Source: Clostridia bacterium (GTDB lineage: Bacteria > Bacillota > Clostridia > UBA1381 > UBA9506). From it: a stretch of DNA of 46,710 nt. Made by a program: the position numbers and the translations under genes. This document shows positions 18,065 through 26,777 of the stretch, one piece after another; position 1 is the first letter of the stretch, and each line of letters opens with the position of its first letter. The stretch is from contig JAFYXI010000037.1 of assembly GCA_017546245.1 (NCBI GenBank), forward strand, positions 1-46,710, written 5' to 3'. The notes beneath the pieces were generated by a model. It did not search any database, was not told the DNA's origin, and was given only the letters and a program-made list of their open reading frames with translations.

Positions 18065-19840
18065 TTAAGAAATAACCTTTGTTACTTCGTAAAGCAGTTT
18101 TGCAGCCTGCGCTCTTGTTGTTGTGCCGGTTGCACCAAACTCTGTGTCGCTTAATCCGTTAATTAAGCCTGCGCTGTAAAGCTTTTCTACTGCTTCTTTT
18201 GCGTAGTCGCTTATGTTATCGGCAAAGTTGCTTTCTGCTTTAACAGCTTTAAGCTCTGCACCTTTTACCTTAAGTGCGTTTGCACACATTACTGCCATAT
18301 CCTGACGGCTGATGTTACGTCCTACGCCAAAGCCATCGCCCATACCCGATACAATGCCGTTATTGTATGCTGTGTATACATAAGGTGCAAACCATTCATT
18401 GCCCGATACGTCAGCAAAATCTGCTGCAGCTCCGCTTGTTTCAAAGCCAAGTGCTGCTACTAACATTTTAACAAATTCTTCACGGGTTACTGCTGCATCA
18501 GGAGCAAAGCTTCCGTCAGGTCTGCCGCTGATTATGCCTTTTTCGTGCAGAACTGTTATTGCCTCATGCGCCCATACTACAGTTGCAATGTCGTTAAATA
18601 CATAGCTCGATGCGTTCGGTACATCAGGAATAACCGGTGCTACATCGCTGAATGAATAGCTAACCTTACTGCCTGATGAAGACGAACCGCCGCCACTGCC
18701 GCCGGAGCCGCCTGACGAACCGCCGTTACCATCGGGGATTACTGCATTTAATTCTTCTGCAAAATCTTCTAATGATTCAAACGGCTGTGCATCAATAACG
18801 TCACGGCAAATTTCAAGAGGTTTGTCAGCGTCGCTGTATGCTTCAAAATCAACACCGGCATCTTTAAGTTCATCTTCAAACTTTGTGATTACGGTATCTA
18901 ATACGCCAACAGCCTTAGTATAAGACAATGTTGTTAATAAAAGAATGTCGCCAAGTTCATCTGCTGCAGCATCTACACTTTTACCCGAAAGGTCAGCCTT
19001 AGCAACAGCTTTATAAAATTCAGCTTTAACATCATCATCTAAAACATCTGCATCTGCATAAATTTCTTTATATGCTTTCTGCTCTGTAAATTTAAGCGCA
19101 GCAGCATTCGCCTCTAAATATGCGCCTGCATCGGTTGCTGCGTTTAAGCATTCAACCAGCACAGCATCTTCAAAGATTTTTGTAAAGGCTGCCGTATTTT
19201 TTACAGCACTTGCATTTAATTCTTTGCTTATGCACTCAAAAATTTTGGTTTTAGTTGCCGCATCTGCTTTATCGAATGATTCATACATTTTGTTTTCGTC
19301 TAAACCTAAAATCTGATATGGTTTATATACATTTTCGTTAGCAGGCTTTTCAAATATCGCTGCAACTGTATCTGCAGTAATATTCTCTGCTAATGCTGTA
19401 ACAATATTTTCTGAATCATTATCTGTAATAAACTTAAAAGTAGTTTCAACGGTTTTATACAGTCCTGATGCATTTACACGTACTGTATATTTACCTTTAT
19501 CGCTATTTGGTTTAAAGGTAAATTCAACATTACCACTTGCATCTGCAACACCGTGATACAAACAAACGATGTTGCTGTTAACCGCATCAGAATTTGTAAT
19601 TCCGTACTTTCCGTCTTCTGTTTTAAGATTTTCTAAGCTGCCCGAAGGATCAATAACCTGAACGACTACATCTTTACCTGCAAACTCTTCTCCGCACGCA
19701 ACAGTAAGAGTTACATCAGTTTCGGTAACAACGGTCTGTATTGCCACCTCTGCCGAAACAACAGGAGCCATAGCCAAACTTAATGCCAAAACAGCAGACA
19801 GAATTTTGCAGTAAAGTTTGCTTTTAAATAATTTTTTCAT
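18065..19840 (-). CDS. SLH-anchored surface protein with Ig-like N terminus
   Basis: A 591-residue exported protein with a signal peptide (cleavage near PVVSAE, about residue 30) and an Ig/FN3-like beta module (about 35-140; TLTVACGEEFAGKDVVVQV). A long, mainly helical, Ala/Asp-rich middle (about 140-365) is followed by a Gly/Ser linker and three SLH repeats in the last 190 residues (GIISGRPDGSFAPDAAVTREEF, ...GRNISRQDMAVMCANAL, ...TTTRAQAAKLLYEV). There is no enzyme motif. Its ATG overlaps the stop codon of the solute-binding lipoprotein by one base (TAATG), tying its translation to the transporter. It may present or bind substrate at the cell surface; this is inferred from position. Confidence 0.8.
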   Translation of the reverse strand: MKKLFKSKLYCKILSAVLALSLAMAPVVSAEVAIQTVVTETDVTLTVACGEEFAGKDVVVQVIDPSGSLENLKTEDGKYGITNSDAVNSNIVCLYHGVADASGNVEFTFKPNSDKGKYTVRVNASGLYKTVETTFKFITDNDSENIVTALAENITADTVAAIFEKPANENVYKPYQILGLDENKMYESFDKADAATKTKIFECISKELNASAVKNTAAFTKIFEDAVLVECLNAATDAGAYLEANAAALKFTEQKAYKEIYADADVLDDDVKAEFYKAVAKADLSGKSVDAAADELGDILLLTTLSYTKAVGVLDTVITKFEDELKDAGVDFEAYSDADKPLEICRDVIDAQPFESLEDFAEELNAVIPDGNGGSSGGSGGSGGGSSSSGSKVSYSFSDVAPVIPDVPNASSYVFNDIATVVWAHEAITVLHEKGIISGRPDGSFAPDAAVTREEFVKMLVAALGFETSGAAADFADVSGNEWFAPYVYTAYNNGIVSGMGDGFGVGRNISRQDMAVMCANALKVKGAELKAVKAESNFADNISDYAKEAVEKLYSAGLINGLSDTEFGATGTTTRAQAAKLLYEVTKVIS

Positions 19841-21306
19841 TATTTATTTTCTCTCCATTCATCATACTGTTTCTGAACATCTGCAATAAATCTGCTCATT
19901 CCTGCGCTTTCGAATTTTTCTAAAGCTTTAGGAAGCATTTCTTCAGGGTCAACCGCACCCGAAATAATTGCGTTCATATATTCCTGATATACGTTGTTGA
20001 ATGCGCTCAGCTCGTTCATCATGCCGTCAGCGTTATATACGAATCCGAGTGCAGGAGATTTGATTGCATTTTCGTCAAATTCTAAGTATTTGTCATAGAT
20101 GTCTTCAGGTGTGCCTTCAATCATTCTCATAAGATATTTGTTACCCTGAGGCGATACATATGTTTCAAAGCCAGTGTCTGCTTTCTTTTCGCAGCCTTCA
20201 GGAAGCTTGAACTGATTTTCGCCAACTGCAATCCAGTGTTTACCTTCGATACCTAATGATACAAGGTTTCTTAAATATTTATCTGTGTTGATTAAGTTAA
20301 TTAACTGCATAGCTTTTTCAGGATGCTCTGAAGTTGACGGAATCGCCATCATACAGGTTGTTACGTTGTATGTACCCATCTTAGGCTTAATTAAATGAAC
20401 AACGCCGTACTGATATTTGCTTGTCTGATTTTTCTGGTCAACCAGATACGGAAGCTCCTGCTCGATTGATGAGAATGTTCCGCCGCCTGCACCTGTGTTT
20501 TCGGTTGCAATATCTCTGCGGATAAATCCTTTTTTATAGAAATCGTGCATAACTTTGTAGTATTCTTTTGCCTGCTCTGTTGCATACGGGTTTACGATTG
20601 TGTTCGGGTCACCCTCTAACTCGATTGAAGCAAAGCCTTCTGCACCGGCAATATCGTCATACTGTAAAAGTTCAAACGGTGTTAAAGACAGTGGAAAGTT
20701 GAGCGGATATGTAGTTGGCTCGTTATCTCTGATTACTTCGTAGATAGGCGCTAAATCTTTGAACTCTTTAACGCTGTCCATATCAAGATTGTATTTGTCT
20801 GCCATATCCTTGTTATAGTATACGGTATGCTCAACCGCATAATCCTTAAAGAACGGCAATCCATAGAGTACGCCGTTTAATTTTGCGGCATTTAAAGCAT
20901 ATTCAGGTGTAATTTCTTTAATTTCTTTACCGTATTCTTCCAACAAATCATCCATAGGAGCCAAGGAACCGTTTTTAACATAGTTGGTGTAACCTGAACC
21001 GCCTGTGTATAAAATGTCGAATTTTTCGCCCGATGCCATAATCAAACGAATTTTTTCGTTGTATTCTGCACCGATAATAGAAATGTTTTTAACGGTTGCG
21101 CCAATTTTAGGCTCGATGTACTTATTAACCTCATCATAAACCATCTGATGGTCTCTGGTTGTTGCTGAACGGTTGTACCATACAAGCTCAGGCACTTCGC
21201 CGTTCGAGGTTTCGCTGCTCTTCGGTCCGCAGGCTGTAAGCGAAATTATGCTTACTACTGCCAGTACCGCGCATAAGATTCTTCTGAATTTTTTTGTTTC
21301 TTTCAT
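19840..21306 (-). CDS. ABC transporter solute-binding lipoprotein (CUT1 sugar type)
   Basis: A 488-residue lipoprotein. The lipobox LTAC ends at C26, the lipidated residue, after a short basic and hydrophobic signal. The rest has the family 1 extracellular solute-binding pattern (VWYNRSATT start, NGSLAPMDDLLEEYGKEI, NGVLYGLPFFKD). The C terminus EEMLPKALEKFESAGMSRFI fits the DUF3502 tail found in LplA/YtcQ-like binding proteins for oligosaccharides. It should capture a sugar outside the membrane and pass it to the two permeases encoded just upstream. It lies 69 bases after the second permease. A GGAG site precedes the ATG by 9 bases. The ligand cannot be deduced; oligosaccharide or uronide-type glycans are common in this subfamily. 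Confidence 0.9.
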   Translation of the reverse strand: MKETKKFRRILCAVLAVVSIISLTACGPKSSETSNGEVPELVWYNRSATTRDHQMVYDEVNKYIEPKIGATVKNISIIGAEYNEKIRLIMASGEKFDILYTGGSGYTNYVKNGSLAPMDDLLEEYGKEIKEITPEYALNAAKLNGVLYGLPFFKDYAVEHTVYYNKDMADKYNLDMDSVKEFKDLAPIYEVIRDNEPTTYPLNFPLSLTPFELLQYDDIAGAEGFASIELEGDPNTIVNPYATEQAKEYYKVMHDFYKKGFIRRDIATENTGAGGGTFSSIEQELPYLVDQKNQTSKYQYGVVHLIKPKMGTYNVTTCMMAIPSTSEHPEKAMQLINLINTDKYLRNLVSLGIEGKHWIAVGENQFKLPEGCEKKADTGFETYVSPQGNKYLMRMIEGTPEDIYDKYLEFDENAIKSPALGFVYNADGMMNELSAFNNVYQEYMNAIISGAVDPEEMLPKALEKFESAGMSRFIADVQKQYDEWRENK

Positions 21307-21375
21307 TTTTTATTTCTCCTCTCTTTTAATTGTATACTTTTTAATATATTAGCAATCCTTCAGTTCCGTAAAGCA

Positions 21376-22323
21376 TTAACCCTTTACCGAACCAACGGTT
21401 ATACCCTTTACAAAGTGTTTCTGGAAGAATGGATAAGCTACAACAATCGGTACTACAACTATTACCAGCAGCGCCATCTTTACTGATTCACTCGGTACTG
21501 ATTCGGCTACTGCCGCCGCCTCTGACGCGGTCATCTCACCCGCATTGTTTGCTAAGAATGCTATTTCTTTTTCGATTCGGTTTAAGAGCAACTGAATCGG
21601 AATAATATCTGTTCTGGTTAATACATAAATAAATGCGGTCTTCCATGCGTTCCAGTAGTTAACTGCCATAAAAAGAGCGATTGTTGCCAGACATGGTACT
21701 GACATCGGCATTACTATCTGCGAATAACATCTGAATTCGCTCGCTCCGTCTATCTTCGCTGACTCTACCACCGCAGGCGGTACTGATGTATTCATAAACG
21801 TTCTTAAAATAAGTACGTACATCGGTATTACCATCGCAGGTATTATCTGTACTGTCAATGTATCTCTTAAATGATATACTGTGGTGTATATTACATAGTG
21901 TGCAAGCATTCCGCCTGAGAACAACTGTGTAAAGTATACGAAAAATGCTATCTGAAGTTTCCACGGAAAGCTCTGTCTTGAAAGCACGTAGCCAAGCATT
22001 GACATTATCAGAACACCGCCGACTGTTCCCGCTACTGTTGTAAATATCGTTACGCCGTATGCGTTTATTATCTGTGCGCTGTTTTTGAATATGTACTCAT
22101 ATGCCGCTGTGCTGAATTCCGGCGGTATCATTTTATAACCGTGAAGCAAGAGTGCATCTTCCTGGGTAAGCGATACTGATATTGTTAACAAAAACGGTAT
22201 TATCGCACTTATTGACAAGGCTGTTGTCATTATGTAAGCGAATATCTTAATCCATATAGGCATATCGTCCTGCAAGGATTTTTTTCTCTTCTTTTTACTG
22301 ATTACAGCAACTTCACTTTTCAT
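21376..22323 (-). CDS. carbohydrate ABC transporter permease (LplC/YtcP-like)
   Basis: A 315-residue inner-membrane protein of the MalG-like, CUT1 permease family with about six transmembrane segments. The cytoplasmic coupling loop carries the EAA-type motif (ESAKIDGASEFRCYSQIVMPMSVP), which docks on an ATPase. The C terminus QKHFVKGITVGSVKG is typical of LplC/YtcP-type permeases. It forms a heterodimer with the permease encoded 18 bases upstream and serves the lipoprotein encoded downstream. No ATPase gene is present in the locus, so a shared MsmX/MsmK-like ATPase from elsewhere is expected, as known for this family. A GGAGGAG site precedes the ATG. Confidence 0.92.
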   Translation of the reverse strand: MKSEVAVISKKKRKKSLQDDMPIWIKIFAYIMTTALSISAIIPFLLTISVSLTQEDALLLHGYKMIPPEFSTAAYEYIFKNSAQIINAYGVTIFTTVAGTVGGVLIMSMLGYVLSRQSFPWKLQIAFFVYFTQLFSGGMLAHYVIYTTVYHLRDTLTVQIIPAMVIPMYVLILRTFMNTSVPPAVVESAKIDGASEFRCYSQIVMPMSVPCLATIALFMAVNYWNAWKTAFIYVLTRTDIIPIQLLLNRIEKEIAFLANNAGEMTASEAAAVAESVPSESVKMALLVIVVVPIVVAYPFFQKHFVKGITVGSVKG

Positions 22324-22341
22324 TTCTGTTTTCTCCTCCTT

Positions 22342-23259
22342 TTAGAACAATGCGTTATCAGGCTCTATCTTCTTAACTACTGCGTTAGCACCTATTACCA
22401 TTAAAAAGCCTACGATTGCCTGATAGAAACCAACTGCACCCGTTACGCCCATATTACCTGAGCCGCCCATCATACCGTTATACACATATGTATCAATGGT
22501 CTGGGTTACCGAATAAAGAGCACCCGAGTTTTTAGGGAACAGCTGGAACATACCAAAGTCGGAGTGCATTATACCGCCGACACTCATTATGAACATTATC
22601 GTTACTATCGGCTTTAACAGCGGTAATGTTATATGAAATACCGACTGTAACCACGTTGCTCCGTCTATTCGTGCTGCCTCGTAAAGCTCTGAGTCGAAGC
22701 CACGTATATTCGAGTAATAGATTATACTTGAATAACCTACACCCTTCCATATACTTACTATCGGTAGTATAAACGGCCAGTACTTTGGCTCTGAATACCA
22801 GTTTATCGGTTCGCCGCCAAACTTGGTTATTATCTGGTTTGCTATACCCTTATCTGAGCTTAATATTGCATAACCAAAGAAGGTTATTACTACCCACGAT
22901 AAAAAGTGAGGAAATATTGCTACTGTCTGATTGATTCGGTTTAACTTACTGCTGCCCAATGCGTCGTATAATATTGCAAACGATATTGAGAATATCAAAC
23001 CGATTGCTATAAATGCCAGGTTGTACAACACTGTGTTTCTTGTCATTATCCATGCGTCGTCCGTAGTGAACAAAAACTCAAAGTTTTTAAACCCTACCCA
23101 GCTACTGCCAAAGATTCCTTTGTTGAACCGGAAATCTTTAAATGCTATTACGATTCCGAACATTGGTATATAGCAAAAGGCTATCAGCCATGCTATACAC
23201 GGCGTTGCCAGTGCTAAAAGCGGCAAATTGTTCTTTACATCCTTAAAAAATTTCATCAC
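22342..23259 (-). CDS. carbohydrate ABC transporter permease (LplB/YteP-like)
   Basis: A 305-residue MalF-like CUT1 permease of the LplB/YteP subfamily with six predicted membrane segments. The EAA loop is LYEAARIDGATWLQSVFHITLPLLKP. It begins inside the end of the histidine kinase gene: GTG at 23259 and ATG at 23256 are adjacent, and GGAG is 6 or 9 bases upstream, so either can start translation. The overlap with the kinase suggests translational coupling of sensing and transport. It pairs with the LplC-like permease that follows. Confidence 0.92.
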   Translation of the reverse strand: MMKFFKDVKNNLPLLALATPCIAWLIAFCYIPMFGIVIAFKDFRFNKGIFGSSWVGFKNFEFLFTTDDAWIMTRNTVLYNLAFIAIGLIFSISFAILYDALGSSKLNRINQTVAIFPHFLSWVVITFFGYAILSSDKGIANQIITKFGGEPINWYSEPKYWPFILPIVSIWKGVGYSSIIYYSNIRGFDSELYEAARIDGATWLQSVFHITLPLLKPIVTIMFIMSVGGIMHSDFGMFQLFPKNSGALYSVTQTIDTYVYNGMMGGSGNMGVTGAVGFYQAIVGFLMVIGANAVVKKIEPDNALF

Positions 23260-25042
23260 TTTTCTCTCCTTTATTAAATGGTATGGCTATGACTGCCGTC
23301 AGGCCACCGCATTCATTTGACTGATAATATAACCCTGCCTGCTCGCCGTATTTAATCTGCAAGCGGTTGTGAATGTTCATAATTCCTATCTTTTCGGTTT
23401 GGAATACCGTTTTGTCACCTGCAATATATTTATTTAACAGCTCTGCATCATAACCTTTGCCGTTATCTTCGGTATATATTTTAATAAAATCATTTTCTTG
23501 TTTAACCGAGATTTTAATTGCAAGCGATTTGTTTTCACGGCTTAATCCGTGTACAACTGCATTTTCAACCAAAGGCTGAATCATGAACTTTTGAATTTTT
23601 ACGTTTTCTAACCCTTCTTCGATATATATATCTAAGTTAAAGCTTCTTTTATGGCATTTTTCCTGAAGCTTTATATAATTTTCAATAAATAAAAGCTCGT
23701 TATTAATTTCTATCATCATTTCAGAAGTCTTTGCACTATATCTGAAACTATCGGCTAAAGCCTCTGCCATATCAGCTATATCGTCATCACCTTTTCTTAA
23801 TGCCATCCACGTCATAGAATCTAAAGCGTTGTAAAGGTAATGCGGATTTATCTGTGACTGAAGCATTTTAAACTCTGCCTCTTTTTTTTGCTCTCCTAAG
23901 CGCTGTGACACCTTTAAAAGATGCTTGATTCTTAACAGCATATCGTTAAATGCATTGTAAAGGCTATCTACTTCATATATATGCGAGGTCTTTATCTTAT
24001 AATTCAATTCAGACGATTCATCAGCCGCAGTCATAAAATTACTTAACTGCTTAATAGGCTTTGCGACTATACCCGAAAGGAACACCGCCATAACCAGCGC
24101 TAAAAGCAAGATAAGTACAACTGTCCAGAATATTTGATGGCTTATTTCTTCTATAGTTATACACGCCTCGTCTTTAGGTATTGCCGCAACCAGCGTCATA
24201 TCAAAATCAAGGTCATGCTTGCAAGCGAAATATTCTTCGCCGTCAATCTGCACAGAAGACATTGCAGCCATTGGCATGTTTGGATTTCTGTAATATGTAG
24301 ATGCAAACCCGATAACTTCTGCACTTATAGCCTCGTTACCGGTGCATATTACCTCGCCCTTGTTATTTACTATTACAGTTTCTAAAAAACTTTTATTATC
24401 TATATGTCTGTGATTTCTTAAAATTCCTTCAAAATTGATTGCTACAAGGCTTACACCTAAAACCTCGCCGCTATATCCCAAATGATTGTATATAATCTGA
24501 GCAAAAAAAACGCAGTTCGGCACATCGCTGTGTTCAAAAAAATACATCTGGCGTTTACTTTTTAACAGTTCTCTGTACCATTCAAACTTTTCCAGACCCT
24601 CGTTTGTTACAACACCCGTGTACCGCTCAACCGAATTTGCAATGTAAGGTTGTAAATGCTTTGCCATAGGCTGCGACGAATCTATAAACAAAATACACGA
24701 ATTGTTAAAATCAATACTGCTTGTCTGCGGTCTTATCTCGCCTGCGTACTGAACCAGTTTATTTATACTGTTTACCTTTTCTATAATGTCCTTCGGTTCT
24801 GATTTAACAAGCTCAACAAACTCTCTGTCAAAGCTTAAGGCATCGTTCGAATTTTGAACTTTCATTATCGAATCGGTTATTTCTTCTTCACAGCCTTCGA
24901 CAACATTTTCAATATCGTCCATAACCATCGACAACAGCCTGTCGTTAAACCGGTCGTTAATGCTGTATATAAGCAAAAAGCTGACAAACAAAACAAATGA
25001 TACCAAAACCGCAAGCACCGATAGTCTTATACTAACTTTCAT
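23243..25042 (-). CDS. sensor histidine kinase (YesM-like)
   Basis: A membrane sensor of about 599 residues. There is a transmembrane segment near residues 8-28, a large extracellular region (about 30-300) of dCache type, a second transmembrane segment (about 305-325), a HAMP-like region, then the His_kinase domain with phospho-acceptor context QINPHYLYNALDSM. The ATP-binding domain has N-box QPLVENAVVHG and G-box DNGKGYD. This is the YesM/LytS-type architecture linked to extracellular glycan sensing in Gram-positives. I preferred the ATG at 25042, 10 bases after GGGAGG, over the ATG at 25051 that nearly abuts it. Its start overlaps the response regulator stop, so the pair is coupled. Confidence 0.92.
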   Translation of the reverse strand: MKVSIRLSVLAVLVSFVLFVSFLLIYSINDRFNDRLLSMVMDDIENVVEGCEEEITDSIMKVQNSNDALSFDREFVELVKSEPKDIIEKVNSINKLVQYAGEIRPQTSSIDFNNSCILFIDSSQPMAKHLQPYIANSVERYTGVVTNEGLEKFEWYRELLKSKRQMYFFEHSDVPNCVFFAQIIYNHLGYSGEVLGVSLVAINFEGILRNHRHIDNKSFLETVIVNNKGEVICTGNEAISAEVIGFASTYYRNPNMPMAAMSSVQIDGEEYFACKHDLDFDMTLVAAIPKDEACITIEEISHQIFWTVVLILLLALVMAVFLSGIVAKPIKQLSNFMTAADESSELNYKIKTSHIYEVDSLYNAFNDMLLRIKHLLKVSQRLGEQKKEAEFKMLQSQINPHYLYNALDSMTWMALRKGDDDIADMAEALADSFRYSAKTSEMMIEINNELLFIENYIKLQEKCHKRSFNLDIYIEEGLENVKIQKFMIQPLVENAVVHGLSRENKSLAIKISVKQENDFIKIYTEDNGKGYDAELLNKYIAGDKTVFQTEKIGIMNIHNRLQIKYGEQAGLYYQSNECGGLTAVIAIPFNKGEKSDEIF

Positions 25043-26099
25043 TTGCCTCATTCCTCCCTGCTCTCATGCTTGTCCTGTATTCTTTGGGAGTCATTCCGGT
25101 TCGCTTTTTAAAAAGTTTTACAAAATAGTTCGAATCTGTGTATCCCAACAGCTCTGCTACCCGGCGTATTGAATGCGAGCTGTTGGATATTATATCTTTT
25201 GCTCTTTCGATTTTTATTTGAATTATATAATCAGACAGCGAGCCTTCTCCTGCATTTTTAAATAATCTTGAAAGATGGTCAACAGATAAATTAAAGTGGC
25301 TGGCAACACTAAACGACGACAGGTTTGAACCAAAAACATTTTCATCGATATACCGCTTAGCCAGGGTTACTATATCTCCGCCGTTTTTACCCTGTTCAAG
25401 CTCTAAAACAGTTATGCACTCATTAAATTTTTCTGTTAAAAACTCTTTTGCAGACTTTGCATCTGATATTTTATAAAATGCCTGCATTTGCATTTCAAGC
25501 TCTTCTGTTTCTTTAAAAGCAGATTTAAAATATTTTAAAAGCAGTTCCAGCAATATAGAATAATATTCTTTAAATTTTTCTACACCAATCTGTCCGAATC
25601 TGTCTTCTATATCAAGTATTTTTTTAATTGCCTGCATATCACAATTGCGCAATGCTTTTTTAACTTCATCGGCAAGCTCTGATCCGCGCAAATAAACGCG
25701 CCATTTAATATTATTTTCTTTTTCTTGTGCGACTGCCTTTATTGTTGCGGATAATAATTCGAGCTTTGCACAATTTATAGGTTTTAAAATATATTCTCTT
25801 ATATCGTACTTAAGAGCCTCGCGCGCATAGTCAAACTCTGCATGCGCACTAAGCAAAACTATTTCTGTGTCGAACGCCTTTTCTCTAATATATTTTGCTA
25901 CCGAAAGGCCATCCATATAGGGCATGCAAATATCTAAAATAACTAAATCAATGCCGTGATATTGCTCTAAAAACTGTACGACCTGCTCGCCATCTTCAGC
26001 AACCGCAACGACGTTAGCTCCTAAAGCCTGCCATTCTATCATTTTCATAAGTCCCGAACGAGTGTTTATATCGTCATCGGCAATGATAACATTTATCAT
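25032..26099 (-). CDS. response regulator with AraC-type DNA-binding domain (YesN-like)
   Basis: A 355-residue regulator. The receiver domain (about 1-120) has the acidic pocket D8-D9-D10, phospho-acceptor D56 in LVILDICMP, and a conserved K in YILKPI. A helical middle segment is followed by a C-terminal AraC double HTH (about 255-350) with FNLSVDHLSRLFKNAGEGSLSDYI and the signature LGYTDSNYFVKLFKKRTGMTPKEYR. It is the partner of the kinase encoded next and the first gene of the long operon, so it probably activates its own operon. The start at 26099 follows AAAGGAGGG by the right distance; a longer frame to 26132 covers that site and is rejected. Confidence 0.93.
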   Translation of the reverse strand: MINVIIADDDINTRSGLMKMIEWQALGANVVAVAEDGEQVVQFLEQYHGIDLVILDICMPYMDGLSVAKYIREKAFDTEIVLLSAHAEFDYAREALKYDIREYILKPINCAKLELLSATIKAVAQEKENNIKWRVYLRGSELADEVKKALRNCDMQAIKKILDIEDRFGQIGVEKFKEYYSILLELLLKYFKSAFKETEELEMQMQAFYKISDAKSAKEFLTEKFNECITVLELEQGKNGGDIVTLAKRYIDENVFGSNLSSFSVASHFNLSVDHLSRLFKNAGEGSLSDYIIQIKIERAKDIISNSSHSIRRVAELLGYTDSNYFVKLFKKRTGMTPKEYRTSMRAGRNEANES

Positions 26100-26379
26100 C
26101 TGTTGCCCTCCTTTCGTTAAAAATAGCATCACATCTTAATTTTTGGTATGAAAAAACTGACAAAACCGTTATTTTTGTCAAAAAATATATGTTTAATACT
26201 ATTATTATAGTTTTCTTTAGTTTAATTTTAACAAATTTTTTAAGATTGTTAAAGTGGATTTTTCCGACATTTTACTGTTTTTTTCCGATACTTGTAACCT
26301 TTTTGTAAACATTTTTATTTTTTCTTAAATTTATTTATTAATTTTATACAAAAATGCCTGTATTTAACATATAAAAAAC
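26100..26379 (-). promoter_or_regulatory. regulatory region upstream of the 12-gene operon
   Basis: This ORF-free, very AT-rich stretch holds the likely operon promoter. A perfect -10 box TATAAT (26204-26209, minus strand) has a TTGTTA or TTAAAA -35 candidate 19 or 16 bases upstream. Downstream of it is a perfect 8-base inverted repeat TGACAAAA-7-TTTTGTCA at 26158-26180, which looks like a protein-binding site. Beyond that I see no RNA element or gene. Confidence 0.5.
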
Positions 26380-26413
26380 AAGCAGCACACTATATAAAAT
26401 AAGTGTGCTGCTT
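26380..26413 (-). terminator. terminator after the small DUF6472-like gene
   Basis: An 11-bp stem AAGCAGCACAC/GTGTGCTGCTT (26380-26390 with 26403-26413) is followed on the minus strand by GTTTTTTAT. It sits just after the stop codon of the 63-residue gene and isolates it from the operon downstream. Confidence 0.85.
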
Positions 26414-26418
26414 GCTGC

Positions 26419-26610
26419 TTAATTTTGCTTTTTTACCATTTTATATTCATCATAAAAACGATAATACGGACAGGCATTTCGTCCGCCGGAATAAAAGAGC
26501 GATATATCGTCTTCGTCAAAGCTGACAGAGCAGCCATAATCATCGGTTTCTCCGTCATAATCATAATAAGCGCAGGTTTCGCATTGTGTATTTTCTGAAT
26601 TTTGTGACAT
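26419..26610 (-). CDS. small four-cysteine protein (DUF6472-like)
   Basis: A 63-residue acidic, cytosolic protein with four cysteines, C10-x2-C13, C27 and C47, in a layout that suggests one zinc or metal site. The ending CPYYRFYDEYKMVKKQN and the opening CETCAYYDYD match my memory of the small Clostridia family annotated DUF6472, whose function is unknown. GGAGG lies 5-6 bases upstream of the ATG and a clear terminator follows, so this is a real monocistronic gene. It lies divergent from the DeoR-type regulator. Confidence 0.8.
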   Translation of the reverse strand: MSQNSENTQCETCAYYDYDGETDDYGCSVSFDEDDISLFYSGGRNACPYYRFYDEYKMVKKQN

Positions 26611-26716
26611 TTTATCCTCCGAAAAAATTTTCTATACTATAAGTATAGCACTTTTTAAAGAAAACGCAATAAAAATAAGCTTTTAAATATAATAATTTGT
26701 TATTATTTATGTGCAC

Positions 26717-26746
26717 TTGACAACATATGTAAAATGGTGATATATT
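26717..26746 (+). promoter_or_regulatory. promoter of the DeoR/GlpR-type regulator
   Basis: TTGACA at 26717-26722 and TATATT at 26741-26746 are separated by 18 bases. The -35 box is part of TTGACAACAT, a string repeated exactly at the promoter of the operon this regulator precedes, which suggests autoregulation. Confidence 0.65.
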
Positions 26747-26777
26747 AAAATCAATAAATTAATTTAAAGGTGATATT

